This document shows, piece by piece, positions 16,844 to 26,303 of a DNA stretch of 64,000 nucleotides. Position numbers and translations under genes: made by a program. The stretch is from an uncultured Paracoccaceae bacterium (lineage in GTDB: Bacteria; Pseudomonadota; Alphaproteobacteria; Rhodobacterales; Rhodobacteraceae). Each line of letters starts with the position of its first letter. Positions within the stretch are counted from its first letter, which is position 1. The DNA is taken from positions 1 through 64,000 of the forward strand of contig CANMQO010000004.1 of the NCBI GenBank assembly GCA_947500055.1, read 5' to 3'. A model generated the notes under the pieces. It searched no databases, was not told the origin of the DNA, and saw nothing but the letters and a program-made list of their open reading frames with translations.

Positions 16844-17287
16844 ATGAAACATGTGATCGCAGCGGCCCTGATCGGGCTTTGTGCAACACCAATACTGGCA
16901 GAAAACATGATGAAGAGTTCACCGCTATCCGTTGGCGAAACGATTGACGGGCTGGAGGCTGCGGTGACCGCAGCTGGCGCGACTGTTTTTGCGCGCGTGG
17001 ATCACGCCAAAGGGGCGGAAAGCGTGGGCAAATCCATCCCCGACGCGCAATTGCTGATCTTTGGCAACCCGGCACTGGGGACATTGGCAATGGAGGATGA
17101 CATTCGCGCCGGTCTTGTCCTGCCCCTGCGGGTTCTGGCCTATCAGGATGCGGACGGATACACGCAGATGACATGGACCCCGGCGGAAGACCTGTTTGCG
17201 GGTCTTGATATTGCCGCTGATGCGGAGGTCGTGGGCAAGATCAATGGTGCCCTGAACATGTTGACGGATAAGGCGGCGGGGAACTAG
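16844..17287 (+). CDS. DUF302 domain secreted protein
   Basis: 147 aa from the ATG at 16844 behind AAGGGAG. The signal peptide is [20 protein letters not shown]. The DUF302 core is [20 protein letters not shown]...[15 protein letters not shown]...[13 protein letters not shown], a beta-alpha fold of unknown function seen in periplasmic proteins. It lies between hisF and hisA on the opposite strand. Confidence 0.88.
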   Translation: MKHVIAAALIGLCATPILAENMMKSSPLSVGETIDGLEAAVTAAGATVFARVDHAKGAESVGKSIPDAQLLIFGNPALGTLAMEDDIRAGLVLPLRVLAYQDADGYTQMTWTPAEDLFAGLDIAADAEVVGKINGALNMLTDKAAGN

Positions 17288-17736
17288 GCCCGCGCGACCC
17301 GGCTCAGCGCATTGCGCGCAATGGCGATATGGAACGGCATGATTGCCGCCAGATAAAGGCGCCCCCCGATATTGTGGGGGGCGACCCATGTGGCGAGGCT
17401 GATCCTGCCCTCATGTGACAAGACGGATACCCGGAAATCCAGATGTTTGTCGTCAAACCCGGCGATGATCTCGGTCTCGGTTTCGGCTTCCACGGGGAAG
17501 GCGCCCAGCTTGTCCTCTGCCGCTGGCCCATCATTGTCGAGGCCAAATGGTGCCGTGACCGTGCGCCGGATCAGCAGAAGGAACTGCGCCCAGCTTGGGA
17601 AATCTGTGATGATCTCGGCGGCGCGGCGCACAGGCATGTTGGACGTTACGGCGTAGCAATCCAGAAAATCACTCGGCCTGCGGCGTGCATGCAGCACGCT
17701 TATTTCGGGCAGGGGGATCGCCGTGACATGGCCCAT
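17284..17736 (-). CDS. DUF2867 domain protein
   Basis: 150 aa. Family features are DFPSWAQFLLLIRRTVTAPFGL, then AETETEIIAGFDDKHLDFRV and the ending YLAAIMPFHIAIARNALSRV. Possible SRPBCC-like fold; function unknown. It starts three bases after the hisA stop, so it is in one transcript with hisA. Confidence 0.82.
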   Translation of the reverse strand: MGHVTAIPLPEISVLHARRRPSDFLDCYAVTSNMPVRRAAEIITDFPSWAQFLLLIRRTVTAPFGLDNDGPAAEDKLGAFPVEAETETEIIAGFDDKHLDFRVSVLSHEGRISLATWVAPHNIGGRLYLAAIMPFHIAIARNALSRVARA

Positions 17737-17739
17737 AAT

Positions 17740-18459
17740 CTAGCCTTTCAACAGCGCCAGTGCCTCGCCCAGATCAATCGCCCCATCGTACAGCGCCCGC
17801 CCGGAAATCGCCCCGGAGATAACGCCGGTTTTCTGCAATGCCGTCAGGTCAGCCATGGACGACACCCCGCCGGAGGCGATGACGGGGATACTGACCGCGC
17901 GGGCGAGGGCAGCTGTGGCTTCGATATTTGGCCCCTTCATCGCACCGTCGCGCAGGATGTCGGTGTAGATGATGGCGGCGATGCCTGCATCCTCAAACGA
18001 TTTGGCCAGATCGGTGACCATCACATCGGTTTCTTCCGCCCATCCGCGGGTTGCAACCTTGCCGTTGCGGGCGTCAAGTCCAACGGCCACCTGACCTGGG
18101 AAGGCCCTTGCCGCCTCGCGGACCAGATCGGGGTCCTCGACGGCGACGGTGCCGAGAATCACCCGCGCCAGCCCCTTATCCAACCAGCGCTCGATCGTGG
18201 CCATGTCCCTGATGCCGCCGCCTAGCTGGGCGGGGACTGGGCAGGCTTTCAGAATCGCCTCAACCGGGGCGGCGTTGACAGGCTCCCCCGCAAAGGCCCC
18301 GTTGAGGTCCACCAGATGCAGCCATGCGCAACCCGCATCCACAAAGGCGCGCGCCTGTGCAGCGGGATCATCATTGAAGACAGTGGTCTGATCCATGTCC
18401 CCATGGACCAGCCGAACGGCATTACCATCTTTGAGATCAATTGCGGGATAAAGGATCAT
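17740..18459 (-). CDS. hisA: 1-(5-phosphoribosyl)-5-[(5-phosphoribosylamino)methylideneamino]imidazole-4-carboxamide isomerase
   Basis: 239 aa from the ATG at 18459 ([20 protein letters not shown]). A (beta-alpha)8 barrel whose catalytic Asp residues are in PAIDLKDG and in the YTDILRDG segment, with phosphate loops GGGIRD and ASGGVSSM. It isomerises ProFAR to PRFAR, the substrate of HisF. It forms a histidine block with DUF2867, hisF and hisE. Confidence 0.97.
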   Translation of the reverse strand: MILYPAIDLKDGNAVRLVHGDMDQTTVFNDDPAAQARAFVDAGCAWLHLVDLNGAFAGEPVNAAPVEAILKACPVPAQLGGGIRDMATIERWLDKGLARVILGTVAVEDPDLVREAARAFPGQVAVGLDARNGKVATRGWAEETDVMVTDLAKSFEDAGIAAIIYTDILRDGAMKGPNIEATAALARAVSIPVIASGGVSSMADLTALQKTGVISGAISGRALYDGAIDLGEALALLKG

Positions 18460-18597
18460 CGGGCACACCTTTCACAGTTTTCAAGCGCGTTTATGCATGC
18501 GCTGTGCCTGAATGCAACGCGACGACCCTACGTAAGACTTGATCGGGGCGGCCTGTGGCGCGCATGCTGTGGGCAATTCTGAGGGAGGATATCAGAC

Positions 18598-18987
18598 ATG
18601 AAGAAGATCTTGATGACAGCCGTGGCCGCTATTGGCCTTGCCGGTGCAGCACTTGCAGACCCGCTTGAAGGGATCTGGCAAACATCCAAGGATGACAACG
18701 GTAATTTCGGGTTCATTCAAGTGGCCCCTTGTGGCGCAGCGCTTTGTGGTGTGTTGATCAAATCTTTTGACACCAACGGGAATGAGATTTCGTCTGCCCA
18801 TACCGGGCGAAACATTATTTCCGAAACCGTGGCCGATGGTGGCGGTTCCTATTCGGGCAAGATTTATTCGCCCGACCGCGACAAAACCTACACGTCCAGT
18901 CTGGAACTTAGCGGTGACCGGCTTGCCGTGTCTGGTTGCGTGTTCGGCATCTGCCGCAGCGGCGGCACTTGGGTGCGCGTGCAGTAA
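18598..18987 (+). CDS. DUF2147 domain secreted protein
   Basis: 129 aa. Signal peptide MKKILMTAVAAIGLAGAALA then DPLEGIWQTSKDDNGNFGFI, the characteristic start of DUF2147. Two Cys (VAPCGAALCG) and a second pair (SGCVFGICRSGGTWVRV) could form disulfides. A lipocalin-like beta barrel is likely. Function unknown. A strong terminator follows. Confidence 0.9.
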   Translation: MKKILMTAVAAIGLAGAALADPLEGIWQTSKDDNGNFGFIQVAPCGAALCGVLIKSFDTNGNEISSAHTGRNIISETVADGGGSYSGKIYSPDRDKTYTSSLELSGDRLAVSGCVFGICRSGGTWVRVQ

Positions 18988-19007
18988 CGCACCCAATCGA
19001 ACGACAG

Positions 19008-19040
19008 GGCCGATCCTTGAGAAAAGGATCGGCCTTTTTT
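19008..19040 (+). terminator. Rho-independent terminator after DUF2147 gene
   Basis: GGCCGATCCTT (19008-19018) and AAGGATCGGCC (19024-19034) make a perfect 11-bp stem with a 5-nt loop, followed by TTTTTT. Confidence 0.92.
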
Positions 19041-19081
19041 GCACTCATTAGCGATTGCCCCCAAGCGTCTTTTTTGCCTGT

Positions 19082-19558
19082 CTAGCTTGGCCGCAGCCCT
19101 GTCTCGACCAGCATGCCGCGCCGTTTGGCCTCGTAATAATAGCCGCGTGCGTACCAGCTGACCGCTGTTGCCTCATCCCCGTCAGAGATCAGCCAAGCGC
19201 CCCGCAGATAGCGCCCGGCATATTTCAGGTTGGTTTCTGCATCCAGAAGCCCCTCGGGCGACCCGCGGTAGCCCATTGTTCGGGCGGTTTCGGGCAGGAT
19301 TTGCATCAACCCGTAATAGGGGCCGTTACGGGCGGCGGGGTTATGGGTGCTTTCGCGGATGATGACCCGGTGCAGCAGGGTGACAGGGATCTCGTGGATC
19401 GCGGCGTATTTGTTGATCAGCCGCCGCAGTTCCGGCGTTTCATTGGGGTGAAGCGGGATATCGTTATTGTTGCGGGCCCGGGTTGGGGCGCGTTCCTTTC
19501 GTCCGCATGCGGCCAGCGTGGCTAGTGCTGCGACCATGACAAAGCGTCGGGTATACAT
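19082..19558 (-). CDS. lytic transglycosylase (SLT domain), lipoprotein
   Basis: 158 aa from the ATG at 19558 (MYTRRFVMVAALATLAACGR). The lipobox LAAC puts the lipid on about Cys18. The SLT domain has the catalytic Glu in VIIRESTHNPAARNG, then YYGLMQILPETARTMGY and LKYAGRYLRGAW. It cuts peptidoglycan glycan strands to anhydro-MurNAc ends. A small single-domain form attached to a membrane. Confidence 0.9.
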   Translation of the reverse strand: MYTRRFVMVAALATLAACGRKERAPTRARNNNDIPLHPNETPELRRLINKYAAIHEIPVTLLHRVIIRESTHNPAARNGPYYGLMQILPETARTMGYRGSPEGLLDAETNLKYAGRYLRGAWLISDGDEATAVSWYARGYYYEAKRRGMLVETGLRPS

Positions 19559-19702
19559 CGGCTGCTCCTGTTGTTCTTTTCCCGTTGACCTAACCGGTTT
19601 TGCGCCAGCATGCCAGAACCGGTGTGGTTGTGTCGGCGGCTTGCCTCTGCCGCGTGCAAGTTGCAGACAGGTGCTGCCGATTATGACGGGAGACATGCGC
19701 CG

Positions 19703-20473
19703 ATGATTGCCAGCCTGATGATGTATGCACGGCCCCAGCTTGCCGATGCGCATGATCGGCTTTGGGCGCTGATCCGGACCAGCCTTGCAGATGCGGGTGT
19801 GGCCGCCCCTGAAAACCTGTCGCAGGATGCCGAAGAGCTTGCCGTTTGGACCCATCCCGAACTGGTCCTGAGCCAAACCTGCGGAATGCCATACCGGCTA
19901 TGGCTGCATGACAAGGTGCGGCTGGTGGGCACACCCGATTACGGGGTGGAAGGTTGCCCACCGGGCCATTACCGCAGTGCGCTGGTGGTCCGCGCGGATG
20001 ACCCGCGCAACGGTCTGGCCGCATACCGGGATGCGCTTTTTGCCTATAACCAGGTATTTTCGCAGTCCGGATATGCCGCGCCCTATTTTCACATCAAGCC
20101 GCATGGTTTCTGGTTCGAAAACCGGCTGCATTGCGACGCACATCTGCAATCTGCCAAGGCGGTGGCAGAGGGTCGGGCCGATATCGCATCGCTTGACGCG
20201 GTATCCTGGCGACTGATGCAGGAATATGAACCATCAGCCAGCAAGCTGCGCGTATTGGAATACACCACCCCCACGCCGGGGCTGCCGATGATCACCTCCA
20301 TGCAGCACGATCCGGCGGTGATTTTGCACGCGGTTTCGGCGGCCATCGATGCCATGCTGCCCGCCGACCGTTTGGCACTGGGGCTGCGCGGGATCGTGAC
20401 GATTGCCAAGGATGCTTACCTGGCTGTCCCGAACCCGGACCGTCCAGAAGAAAACATGGCGGAGGCCCCATGA
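19703..20473 (+). CDS. PhnD/SsuA-type substrate-binding protein
   Basis: 256 aa from the ATG at 19703 (MIASLMMYARPQLADAHDRL). It has the family blocks LSQTCGMPYRL, HYRSALVVRADDPR, AYNQVFSQSGYAAP, HLQSAKAVAEGRADIASLDA and TTPTPGLPMIT. No clear export signal is seen and no ABC permease is adjacent, so it may act in the cytoplasm or with distant partners. It overlaps the following FAD oxidoreductase by four bases, which suggests they share a substrate. Confidence 0.82.
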   Translation: MIASLMMYARPQLADAHDRLWALIRTSLADAGVAAPENLSQDAEELAVWTHPELVLSQTCGMPYRLWLHDKVRLVGTPDYGVEGCPPGHYRSALVVRADDPRNGLAAYRDALFAYNQVFSQSGYAAPYFHIKPHGFWFENRLHCDAHLQSAKAVAEGRADIASLDAVSWRLMQEYEPSASKLRVLEYTTPTPGLPMITSMQHDPAVILHAVSAAIDAMLPADRLALGLRGIVTIAKDAYLAVPNPDRPEENMAEAP

Positions 20474-21822
20474 GCCCGACAAGGCGCATCACGATTGCAA
20501 CGGATATCCGGTTCAAGGATCCCCTGCCGCGTCAGGTCGATGTTGTTGTCATTGGTGGCGGCGTGATTGGTGTCTTTACCGCGCTTAATCTGGCCGAGGC
20601 TGGTCGTCGCGTTCTGCTGTGCGAGAAGGGCCGGGTTGCTGGCGAACAATCGTCGCGCAACTGGGGTTGGATACGCCAACAGGGCCGGGATGAGGATGAG
20701 CTGCCGATCGCCATGCAATCAGTGCAGCTGTGGAAAGAGATCGACAGCAAGCTGCATGGCCGTTGCGGGGTTAGGGAAAACGGCGTGGCCTATCTGACGA
20801 CCACAAGATCGGAATTGGCGAGGTTTGAAACATGGGTCGAAACCGCGCGTCGGCATGGGCTGCATTCCGAAATGATGACCCCTGCGCAGATCAGGCAGTG
20901 TTTTTCAGGCCAATCTGCCGGTAAATGGATCGGCGGTGTCAGAACGCCCAGCGACTGCAAGGGGGAACCTTGGCAGGCGGTGCCAGCAGTCGCCAAATAC
21001 GCGAATTCGCTTGGCGTTGCGATGATTGAAAACTGTGCCGTGCGCCGATTGGACATGCAGGCAGGTAAGGTTGTCGGTGTCATGACCGAGATGGGGAAGG
21101 TGACCTGCGATCAGGTTGTGCTGGCCGGTGGGGCGTGGTCGCGCCTGTTTCTGGGCGCGCATGGGGTGCAGATCCCGCAGCTATCGGTGCTGGCGACTGC
21201 GGCGCGCACCAGCCCTTTGCCGGATTTTGCCAAGATGAATTGCGTTGATGAACAGCTTGCCATTCGTCGCCGTGATGATGGCGGTTATACTTTGGCCACA
21301 GCGGACCGGCACGTGTTTCACCTGGGGCCGGATGCCTTCGCCAATCTCAGGTTTTGGTTGCCGGAAGCGCGCCGCCAGTGGCGGCACACGGCACTTTTGC
21401 CTGCATCCCCCAAAGGGTTCCCTGATGGCTGGCGCACGCCACGCAATTGGACGGCTGACGAAGTGACACCGTTTGAGGTTATGCGCGTGCTGGAACCGGG
21501 GCTGATGAAGGGCGCAACCGACCGTATGGTCGCGCGGTTCAGGGACCGTTTTCCGCGCGTTGGCCCGCCGCAGATCGCCGAAGCCTGGTCAGGCATGATC
21601 GATGCCATGCCAGATATCGTGCCGATTGTGGATGCGGTCCCCGAGCTTCCGGGCCTGACGCTGGCGGCAGGGATGAGCGGTCATGGCTTCGGGATTGGTC
21701 CGGGGTTTGGCCGGGCCGTCGCGCGCCGATTGCTGGGTGAGGCGGACGAGCATGACCTGTCCCGTTTTCGGTTTGGGCGGTTCACGGATGGGTCTGTGCT
21801 CAGGCCGGGGCCATCGCTTTAG
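20470..21822 (+). CDS. FAD-dependent oxidoreductase (DAO/DadA-like)
   Basis: 450 aa. FAD-binding Rossmann start VDVVVIGGGVIGVFTALNLA with the glutamate LLCEKGRVAGEQSSRNWGW. The second FAD contact is DQVVLAGGAWSRLF, and the closing motif is GMSGHGFGIGPGFGRAVA. It resembles D-amino-acid dehydrogenase and glycine/sarcosine oxidase relatives. Overlap with the PhnD-like gene indicates joint uptake or sensing and oxidation of an amine; the substrate is not readable from the sequence. Confidence 0.85.
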   Translation: MSPTRRITIATDIRFKDPLPRQVDVVVIGGGVIGVFTALNLAEAGRRVLLCEKGRVAGEQSSRNWGWIRQQGRDEDELPIAMQSVQLWKEIDSKLHGRCGVRENGVAYLTTTRSELARFETWVETARRHGLHSEMMTPAQIRQCFSGQSAGKWIGGVRTPSDCKGEPWQAVPAVAKYANSLGVAMIENCAVRRLDMQAGKVVGVMTEMGKVTCDQVVLAGGAWSRLFLGAHGVQIPQLSVLATAARTSPLPDFAKMNCVDEQLAIRRRDDGGYTLATADRHVFHLGPDAFANLRFWLPEARRQWRHTALLPASPKGFPDGWRTPRNWTADEVTPFEVMRVLEPGLMKGATDRMVARFRDRFPRVGPPQIAEAWSGMIDAMPDIVPIVDAVPELPGLTLAAGMSGHGFGIGPGFGRAVARRLLGEADEHDLSRFRFGRFTDGSVLRPGPSL

Positions 21823-21863
21823 GTTGTGTCATTGGCCAGGATGGTAGAAATGAAGCCTCGCTT

Positions 21864-22478
21864 CTATGTCTTTCGCAGCACCAGAAATGTCATCATGCCC
21901 AAGGGCGGCAGCGTCTTTTGTTCTTCGATATCCAGCGAGGGTTCCTGAAGGACGGTGTCGATCTCGAAATCTGAATGCCAGCCGATTGTATTGGCCAAGG
22001 GGGCGGTGATCCGTTCCAGAAAGGCCAGCGCGCCGCGTTCGCGTTTGAAGTGGTTGGTGATCACCACCCGGCCGCCGGGTTTCAGAACGCGTGCGATCTC
22101 GGCCATAACCCGTTCCGGCTCAGGGACAACGGACAGCACATGCATGGCGGCCACGGAATCAAATGACTGATCTGGAAAATCAAGCGTTCTGGCATCCATC
22201 TGGCGCAATGCAACGACATGGTCGAGTTGCAATTGATCGACCTTGGCCTGTGCCTTGGCCAACATCTCCTCGCTGAAATCGATCCCGGTCACCTGAAGCT
22301 GTGGTTTGTAATGTTGCAGCGACAGCCCGGTGCCGACCCCAACCTCCAACACGCTGCCGGATTGCGTGTTGAGATATGCCACGGCCCGGCGCCTGCCGAC
22401 ATTGGTGATGGCCCCGAAGGTCTTGTCATAAACCGGTGCCCAACGAGCATAGGACGTTTCAACCGCTTCGATATCCAT
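21864..22478 (-). CDS. pmtA: phosphatidylethanolamine N-methyltransferase (PmtA-type SAM methyltransferase)
   Basis: 204 aa from MDIEAVETSYARWAPVYDKT. The SAM motif is VLEVGVGTGLSLQHY, then GIDFSEEMLAKAQ, AAMHVLSVV and RVLKPGGRVVITNHF. It matches Rhodobacter-type PmtA, which methylates phosphatidylethanolamine three times to phosphatidylcholine. It follows pssA by one base, so pmtA, pssA and psd form one phospholipid operon: PS synthesis, decarboxylation to PE, and methylation to PC. Confidence 0.85.
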   Translation of the reverse strand: MDIEAVETSYARWAPVYDKTFGAITNVGRRRAVAYLNTQSGSVLEVGVGTGLSLQHYKPQLQVTGIDFSEEMLAKAQAKVDQLQLDHVVALRQMDARTLDFPDQSFDSVAAMHVLSVVPEPERVMAEIARVLKPGGRVVITNHFKRERGALAFLERITAPLANTIGWHSDFEIDTVLQEPSLDIEEQKTLPPLGMMTFLVLRKT

Positions 22479-22479
22479 C

Positions 22480-23223
22480 TCAGTTTCCCTTGGTGTTGAT
22501 TGCAGGTGATTTGCTGACAAGATGCCAGAGGACCATGCCGATATAGCCCACGCAAAGCGCCACCAATGTGATCCATGCGTAGGTCAGAACCGCCGCACCG
22601 AAAACCGCAAAGCCCAACAAGAAGAATTTCACATTCTCCCGTGAGATACGGATGTTCTTGAAGGACCATGTGGGGATCTTGCTGATCATTAACAAGCCGA
22701 CCAATACCATATTGATGCTGATGATCGCACCCGGCAGCAGTGGCGTATTGGCAAAGGCGAATGAAATAAACATCGGCAGCATGACCAATAAGGCCCCAAA
22801 GGGCGAAGGGACGCCCACGAAATAATCGCTTGGCGTGTCGCCGTCATCGGCGCGATTGCTGATGTTGAACCGGGCAAGGCGCATGGCGCAACAAATCGCG
22901 TAGATCAGGACCGAGATCCAGCCTGCGCTGCGCATATCCTGCAAGGCCCAGAAATAGATGACCAGCGGGGCTGCAACGCCGAAGTTCACGAAATCAGCCA
23001 GTGAATCCAGCTCGGCGCCCATATCGCTGTCGCTGTCGAGTAGCCTTGCAAGCCGCCCATCCAATCCGTCCAGGACGCAGGCGGCAAGGATGAATTGCGC
23101 AGCCAATACGTAATTGCCCTGCACGCCAAACCGGATCGCCGATAACCCCGCGCAAACGGCCGCAATTGTCAGCATGTTGGGAATAAGCTGGATCAGCGAA
23201 AACTCAGCCTTTGGCGTGCTCAC
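22480..23223 (-). CDS. pssA: CDP-diacylglycerol-serine O-phosphatidyltransferase
   Basis: 247 aa, integral membrane. The CDP-alcohol phosphotransferase signature D-G-x2-A-R-x8-G-x3-D-x3-D is present as [20 protein letters not shown] followed by ELDSLADF. Several hydrophobic helices follow. It makes phosphatidylserine. Its end overlaps nothing, but its start overlaps the psd stop by four bases. Confidence 0.95.
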   Translation of the reverse strand: MSTPKAEFSLIQLIPNMLTIAAVCAGLSAIRFGVQGNYVLAAQFILAACVLDGLDGRLARLLDSDSDMGAELDSLADFVNFGVAAPLVIYFWALQDMRSAGWISVLIYAICCAMRLARFNISNRADDGDTPSDYFVGVPSPFGALLVMLPMFISFAFANTPLLPGAIISINMVLVGLLMISKIPTWSFKNIRISRENVKFFLLGFAVFGAAVLTYAWITLVALCVGYIGMVLWHLVSKSPAINTKGN

Positions 23224-23894
23224 TTCACCGCCTCGTCACCGAGCTGCGCCAGCACCGTCTCACCGGCAACCATCGTTTGGCCAACGCTGACCAAGGGCGC
23301 TACGCCGGGGGGCAGATAGACATCCAACCGTGATCCAAAGCGGATCAACCCGAACCGTTCACCGGTTTGCAACGTGTCGCCGGATTTGACGAAACAGACG
23401 ATCCGTCGCGCCACCAGCCCCGCGATCTGGACCACAGCCAGTTCCTGCCCGGATATCAAACGCAGCCGCAGGCTGTTGCGTTCATTATCGACGCTGGCCT
23501 TATCCAGCGAGGCGTTGAAAAACTTGCCCGGTCGATAGGATACCGCCAGAACCTCGCCCGTCATGGGCGTTCGGTTCACATGGCAGTTGAATACATTCAT
23601 GAACACGCTGACACGTGTCAGGGCGGTATCATCCATGCCCAGTTCCGCCGGGGGCACCGCCGGTTCGATAAGCGAAACGATGCCATCCGCCGGGCTGACG
23701 ATCAGGCCCGGGCGGTCGGGCGGCACCCTTTCAGGATCGCGGAAGAAATAGTAGCACCAGATCGTCAACCCGACACCGATCCAACCCAAATAGGGTGTCA
23801 GCAGGAACAGACCTGCCGTTATGGCAGCGAAGATAGCGACGAACTTGATGCCTTCGGGGTGCATCGGCTTGATGAAGGTCCCAAGCATGGACAT
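23220..23894 (-). CDS. psd: phosphatidylserine decarboxylase, short form
   Basis: 224 aa from [20 protein letters not shown]; the frame upstream is not needed. One or two membrane segments ([33 protein letters not shown]) precede the soluble core. The self-cleavage site is the Gly-Ser of [13 protein letters not shown], which gives the pyruvoyl group. PSD-B type of about 23 kDa. It supplies PE for PmtA. Confidence 0.93.
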   Translation of the reverse strand: MSMLGTFIKPMHPEGIKFVAIFAAITAGLFLLTPYLGWIGVGLTIWCYYFFRDPERVPPDRPGLIVSPADGIVSLIEPAVPPAELGMDDTALTRVSVFMNVFNCHVNRTPMTGEVLAVSYRPGKFFNASLDKASVDNERNSLRLRLISGQELAVVQIAGLVARRIVCFVKSGDTLQTGERFGLIRFGSRLDVYLPPGVAPLVSVGQTMVAGETVLAQLGDEAVK

Positions 23895-24093
23895 GTGGCA
23901 GTTTCCCTCGCGGCAACTTGAGCCACACTCATAAGGTGATCCCTGCTGGATACAAGTGCATTTTGGGAGGCTAGGCGAATGTCGACGGACGCCCATTTGC
24001 AAACCACATCGAATACACCCGGATGGGATAGATTTGCGTGCAGGTCTATGCCCTCATGTCGGAAACGCGGCCAGTCAATCCGTGCCCAAAAAG

Positions 24094-24151
24094 AAAACGC
24101 CCGAGAAGACCCGGACGTTTTCCATAAAAAGGGGCGCCAGCGCGGCGCCCC
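24094..24151 (-). terminator. tandem terminator hairpins downstream of the AGCS transporter
   Basis: On the minus strand, GGGGCGCC and GGCGCCCC (24131-24151) form an 8-bp stem followed by TTTTTATGG. A second hairpin, AAAACGTCCG with CGGGCGTTTT (24094-24121), comes next with another T-rich tail. Both end the transporter transcript before psd. Confidence 0.8.
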
Positions 24152-24162
24152 AATTGGATCAC

Positions 24163-25707
24163 TTAGTGGAATTTTGCAATCTCACCTGATTTCAGGCGCG
24201 ACATGTAGCTTTCCAGTTCGCGCTTGACGATAGGCATCAGGCAGTACAGCGCCACGATGTTCACAACCGCCATGGCAAAGATCGCTGCATCAGAGAAATC
24301 GATGACCGGGCCGAGGCTGGCGGATGCGCCGATGATCACAAAGATGCAGAAGATCACCTTGAACACCAGTTCCTTGGTATGACCTTCGCCAAACAGGAAA
24401 GTCCAGGCCTTCAGCCCGTAATAGGACCAGCTGATCATGGTCGAGAAGGCAAACAGGATCACCGCAATCGCAAGGATATACTTGAAGAACGGGAAGGCAG
24501 AGGAGAACGCCGCAGAGGTCAGCGCAACACCCTTGTTTCCGTCCACAGTCTGAATGGTGCTTGCACCTTCATCCAGAAGATACATGCCTGTATTTGCATC
24601 CATCACCAACTGACCGGTGATGATGATCACAAGTGCCGTCATCGTACAGATCACAACCGTGTCGATGAACGGTTCCAGCAGGGATACGAACCCTTCGGTG
24701 ATCGGTTCCTTGGTTTTCACCGCAGAGTGGGCGATCGCCGCAGAGCCAACGCCCGCTTCGTTCGAGAACGCCGCCCGCTTGAAACCCTGGATCAGCGCGC
24801 CGACCATGCCGCCAGCGACACCGGCTCCGGTGAAGGCCCCGCGGAAGATCTCGCCAAAGGCCCAGCCGATCATGTTTGCGTTCATCAGCAGGATGACCAA
24901 TGCGGTCAGCACATACATCACGCCCATGATAGGTACGACCTTTTCGGTCACCTTGGCGATGGATTTCAGACCACCGACGATGACGGCAAAAACGATGCCT
25001 GCAAAGACGATGCCAGTGATCCATCCGGGATATTCGCCAACCACATTGGTGATTTGCGCATGCGCCTGATTGGCCTGGAACATGTTGCCGCCACCAAGGG
25101 CGCCAAGGATACAAAAGACCGAAAACAGGATTGCCATGAACCGGCCCAATGGCAGTCCGCGTTCGGCAAAGCCCTTGGTCATGTAATACATCGGGCCACC
25201 TGATACGGTGCCGTCATCATATTCATTCCGGTATTTCACGCCCAGCGTACATTCGGTGAACTTGGACGCCATGCCCATCAGGCCTGCAAGGATCATCCAG
25301 AAGGTCGCACCGGGGCCACCAATGCCCACGGCCACGGCCACACCGGCGATGTTGCCCAGACCGACCGTACCCGAAAGCGCTGTTGCAAGCGCCTGAAAGT
25401 GGCTGACCTCACCCGCATCATTGGGGTCGGAATAATCACCTTTCACCAGAGAGATGGAATGCGGGAACGCCCGGAACTGGATCAGCCCGAAATAGACGGT
25501 GAAGATGGTTGCCGCGATGACAAGCCAGGCCACGATCCATGGAAAGGTTGTTCCTGGAAACGGGCTGAAGATGAAACTGACGAACCAGCCGGTTGCGCTT
25601 GCAAAACCGTCATTGATCGTTTGGTCCAATGATTGCGCCATGGCTGGTGCGCTTGCGGCCAGCGTGGCGGGTACGGCCAGTGTTGCCGCCCTGATTGATC
25701 TATGCAT
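24163..25707 (-). CDS. alanine/glycine:cation symporter (AGCS family)
   Basis: 514 aa from the ATG at 25707 behind AGGGGAAA. A signal-like first segment (LAVPATLAASAPAMAQ) precedes about 10-11 membrane helices. AGCS signatures are GTVGLGNIAGVAVAVGIGGP, GPGATFWMILAGLMGMASKF and FSNEAGVGSAAIAHSAVKTK. It imports alanine or glycine with Na+ or H+. A universal stress protein and an Lrp-type regulator lie next to it, fitting amino-acid control. Confidence 0.93.
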   Translation of the reverse strand: MHRSIRAATLAVPATLAASAPAMAQSLDQTINDGFASATGWFVSFIFSPFPGTTFPWIVAWLVIAATIFTVYFGLIQFRAFPHSISLVKGDYSDPNDAGEVSHFQALATALSGTVGLGNIAGVAVAVGIGGPGATFWMILAGLMGMASKFTECTLGVKYRNEYDDGTVSGGPMYYMTKGFAERGLPLGRFMAILFSVFCILGALGGGNMFQANQAHAQITNVVGEYPGWITGIVFAGIVFAVIVGGLKSIAKVTEKVVPIMGVMYVLTALVILLMNANMIGWAFGEIFRGAFTGAGVAGGMVGALIQGFKRAAFSNEAGVGSAAIAHSAVKTKEPITEGFVSLLEPFIDTVVICTMTALVIIITGQLVMDANTGMYLLDEGASTIQTVDGNKGVALTSAAFSSAFPFFKYILAIAVILFAFSTMISWSYYGLKAWTFLFGEGHTKELVFKVIFCIFVIIGASASLGPVIDFSDAAIFAMAVVNIVALYCLMPIVKRELESYMSRLKSGEIAKFH

Positions 25708-25722
25708 GATTTCCCCTGTCAT

Positions 25723-26157
25723 TTATGGAACGATTGTAACCGGCACGGGTGCCGCCTGTGCCAGACTGCCAGCAACAGATCCGAAGATCCGTGTTGCCAG
25801 TCCGGAATGACCCGTGCGCCCGATAACGATCTGGTCTGCGCCTTCGTCTTTTGCGATCTTGCACAGTGTTTCGGTGATGTGTCCGTATTTGAGCGCCGTG
25901 CTGACAGCGACCCCGCTATCGGACAGCCCATCCACAACCGGCTTCAGCACGGCAGTTTCGGCACGCTCCAGTTCTTCACCACGCCGCTTGTGGCGTTCTT
26001 CGAGCTCTTGCGGCGTCAGAAATGAATATGGCGACCATTCCAACACATGCGCAACAACAACGCTGCCGCCCTGTGCTTTGGCCAGGCTCACTGAAAAATC
26101 CAATGCGGCTTTTGCACTGTCACTGCCGTCATAGCCGACGACGATTTTACGGGACAT
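25723..26157 (-). CDS. universal stress protein (UspA family)
   Basis: 144 aa. VVGYDGSDSAKAALDFSVSL start, DQIVIGRTGHSGLATRIFGS and the C-terminal GSLAQAAPVPVTIVP. The ATP-binding pattern G-x2-G-x9-G-S is present in GRTGHSGLATRIFGS, so it is the nucleotide-binding kind. It is 15 bases upstream of the transporter start and probably co-transcribed. Confidence 0.92.
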   Translation of the reverse strand: MSRKIVVGYDGSDSAKAALDFSVSLAKAQGGSVVVAHVLEWSPYSFLTPQELEERHKRRGEELERAETAVLKPVVDGLSDSGVAVSTALKYGHITETLCKIAKDEGADQIVIGRTGHSGLATRIFGSVAGSLAQAAPVPVTIVP

Positions 26158-26249
26158 GTTTCCCCTCCCTCTCTTTATTCAGCTTCTCTTGAAGCGCCTT
26201 CAGATTAACTGAATTTCGATTGTAAAGCTTCTCCTATTCTTTGCTTGCC

Positions 26250-26302
26250 GGGAAAATTTTCGGAATTATTATCACCAGAGTTACAGATCTGGGAAATTTT
26301 CC
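26250..26302. promoter_or_regulatory. pair of palindromic GGAAAATTTTCC-like sites before lrp
   Basis: GGGAAAATTTTCGG at 26250 and GGGAAATTTTCC at 26291, 41 bases apart, lie between the divergent usp and lrp genes; the second touches the lrp start region. AT-rich palindromes about four helical turns apart suit Lrp/AsnC octamers. The role is inferred. Confidence 0.5.
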
Positions 26303-26303
26303 A

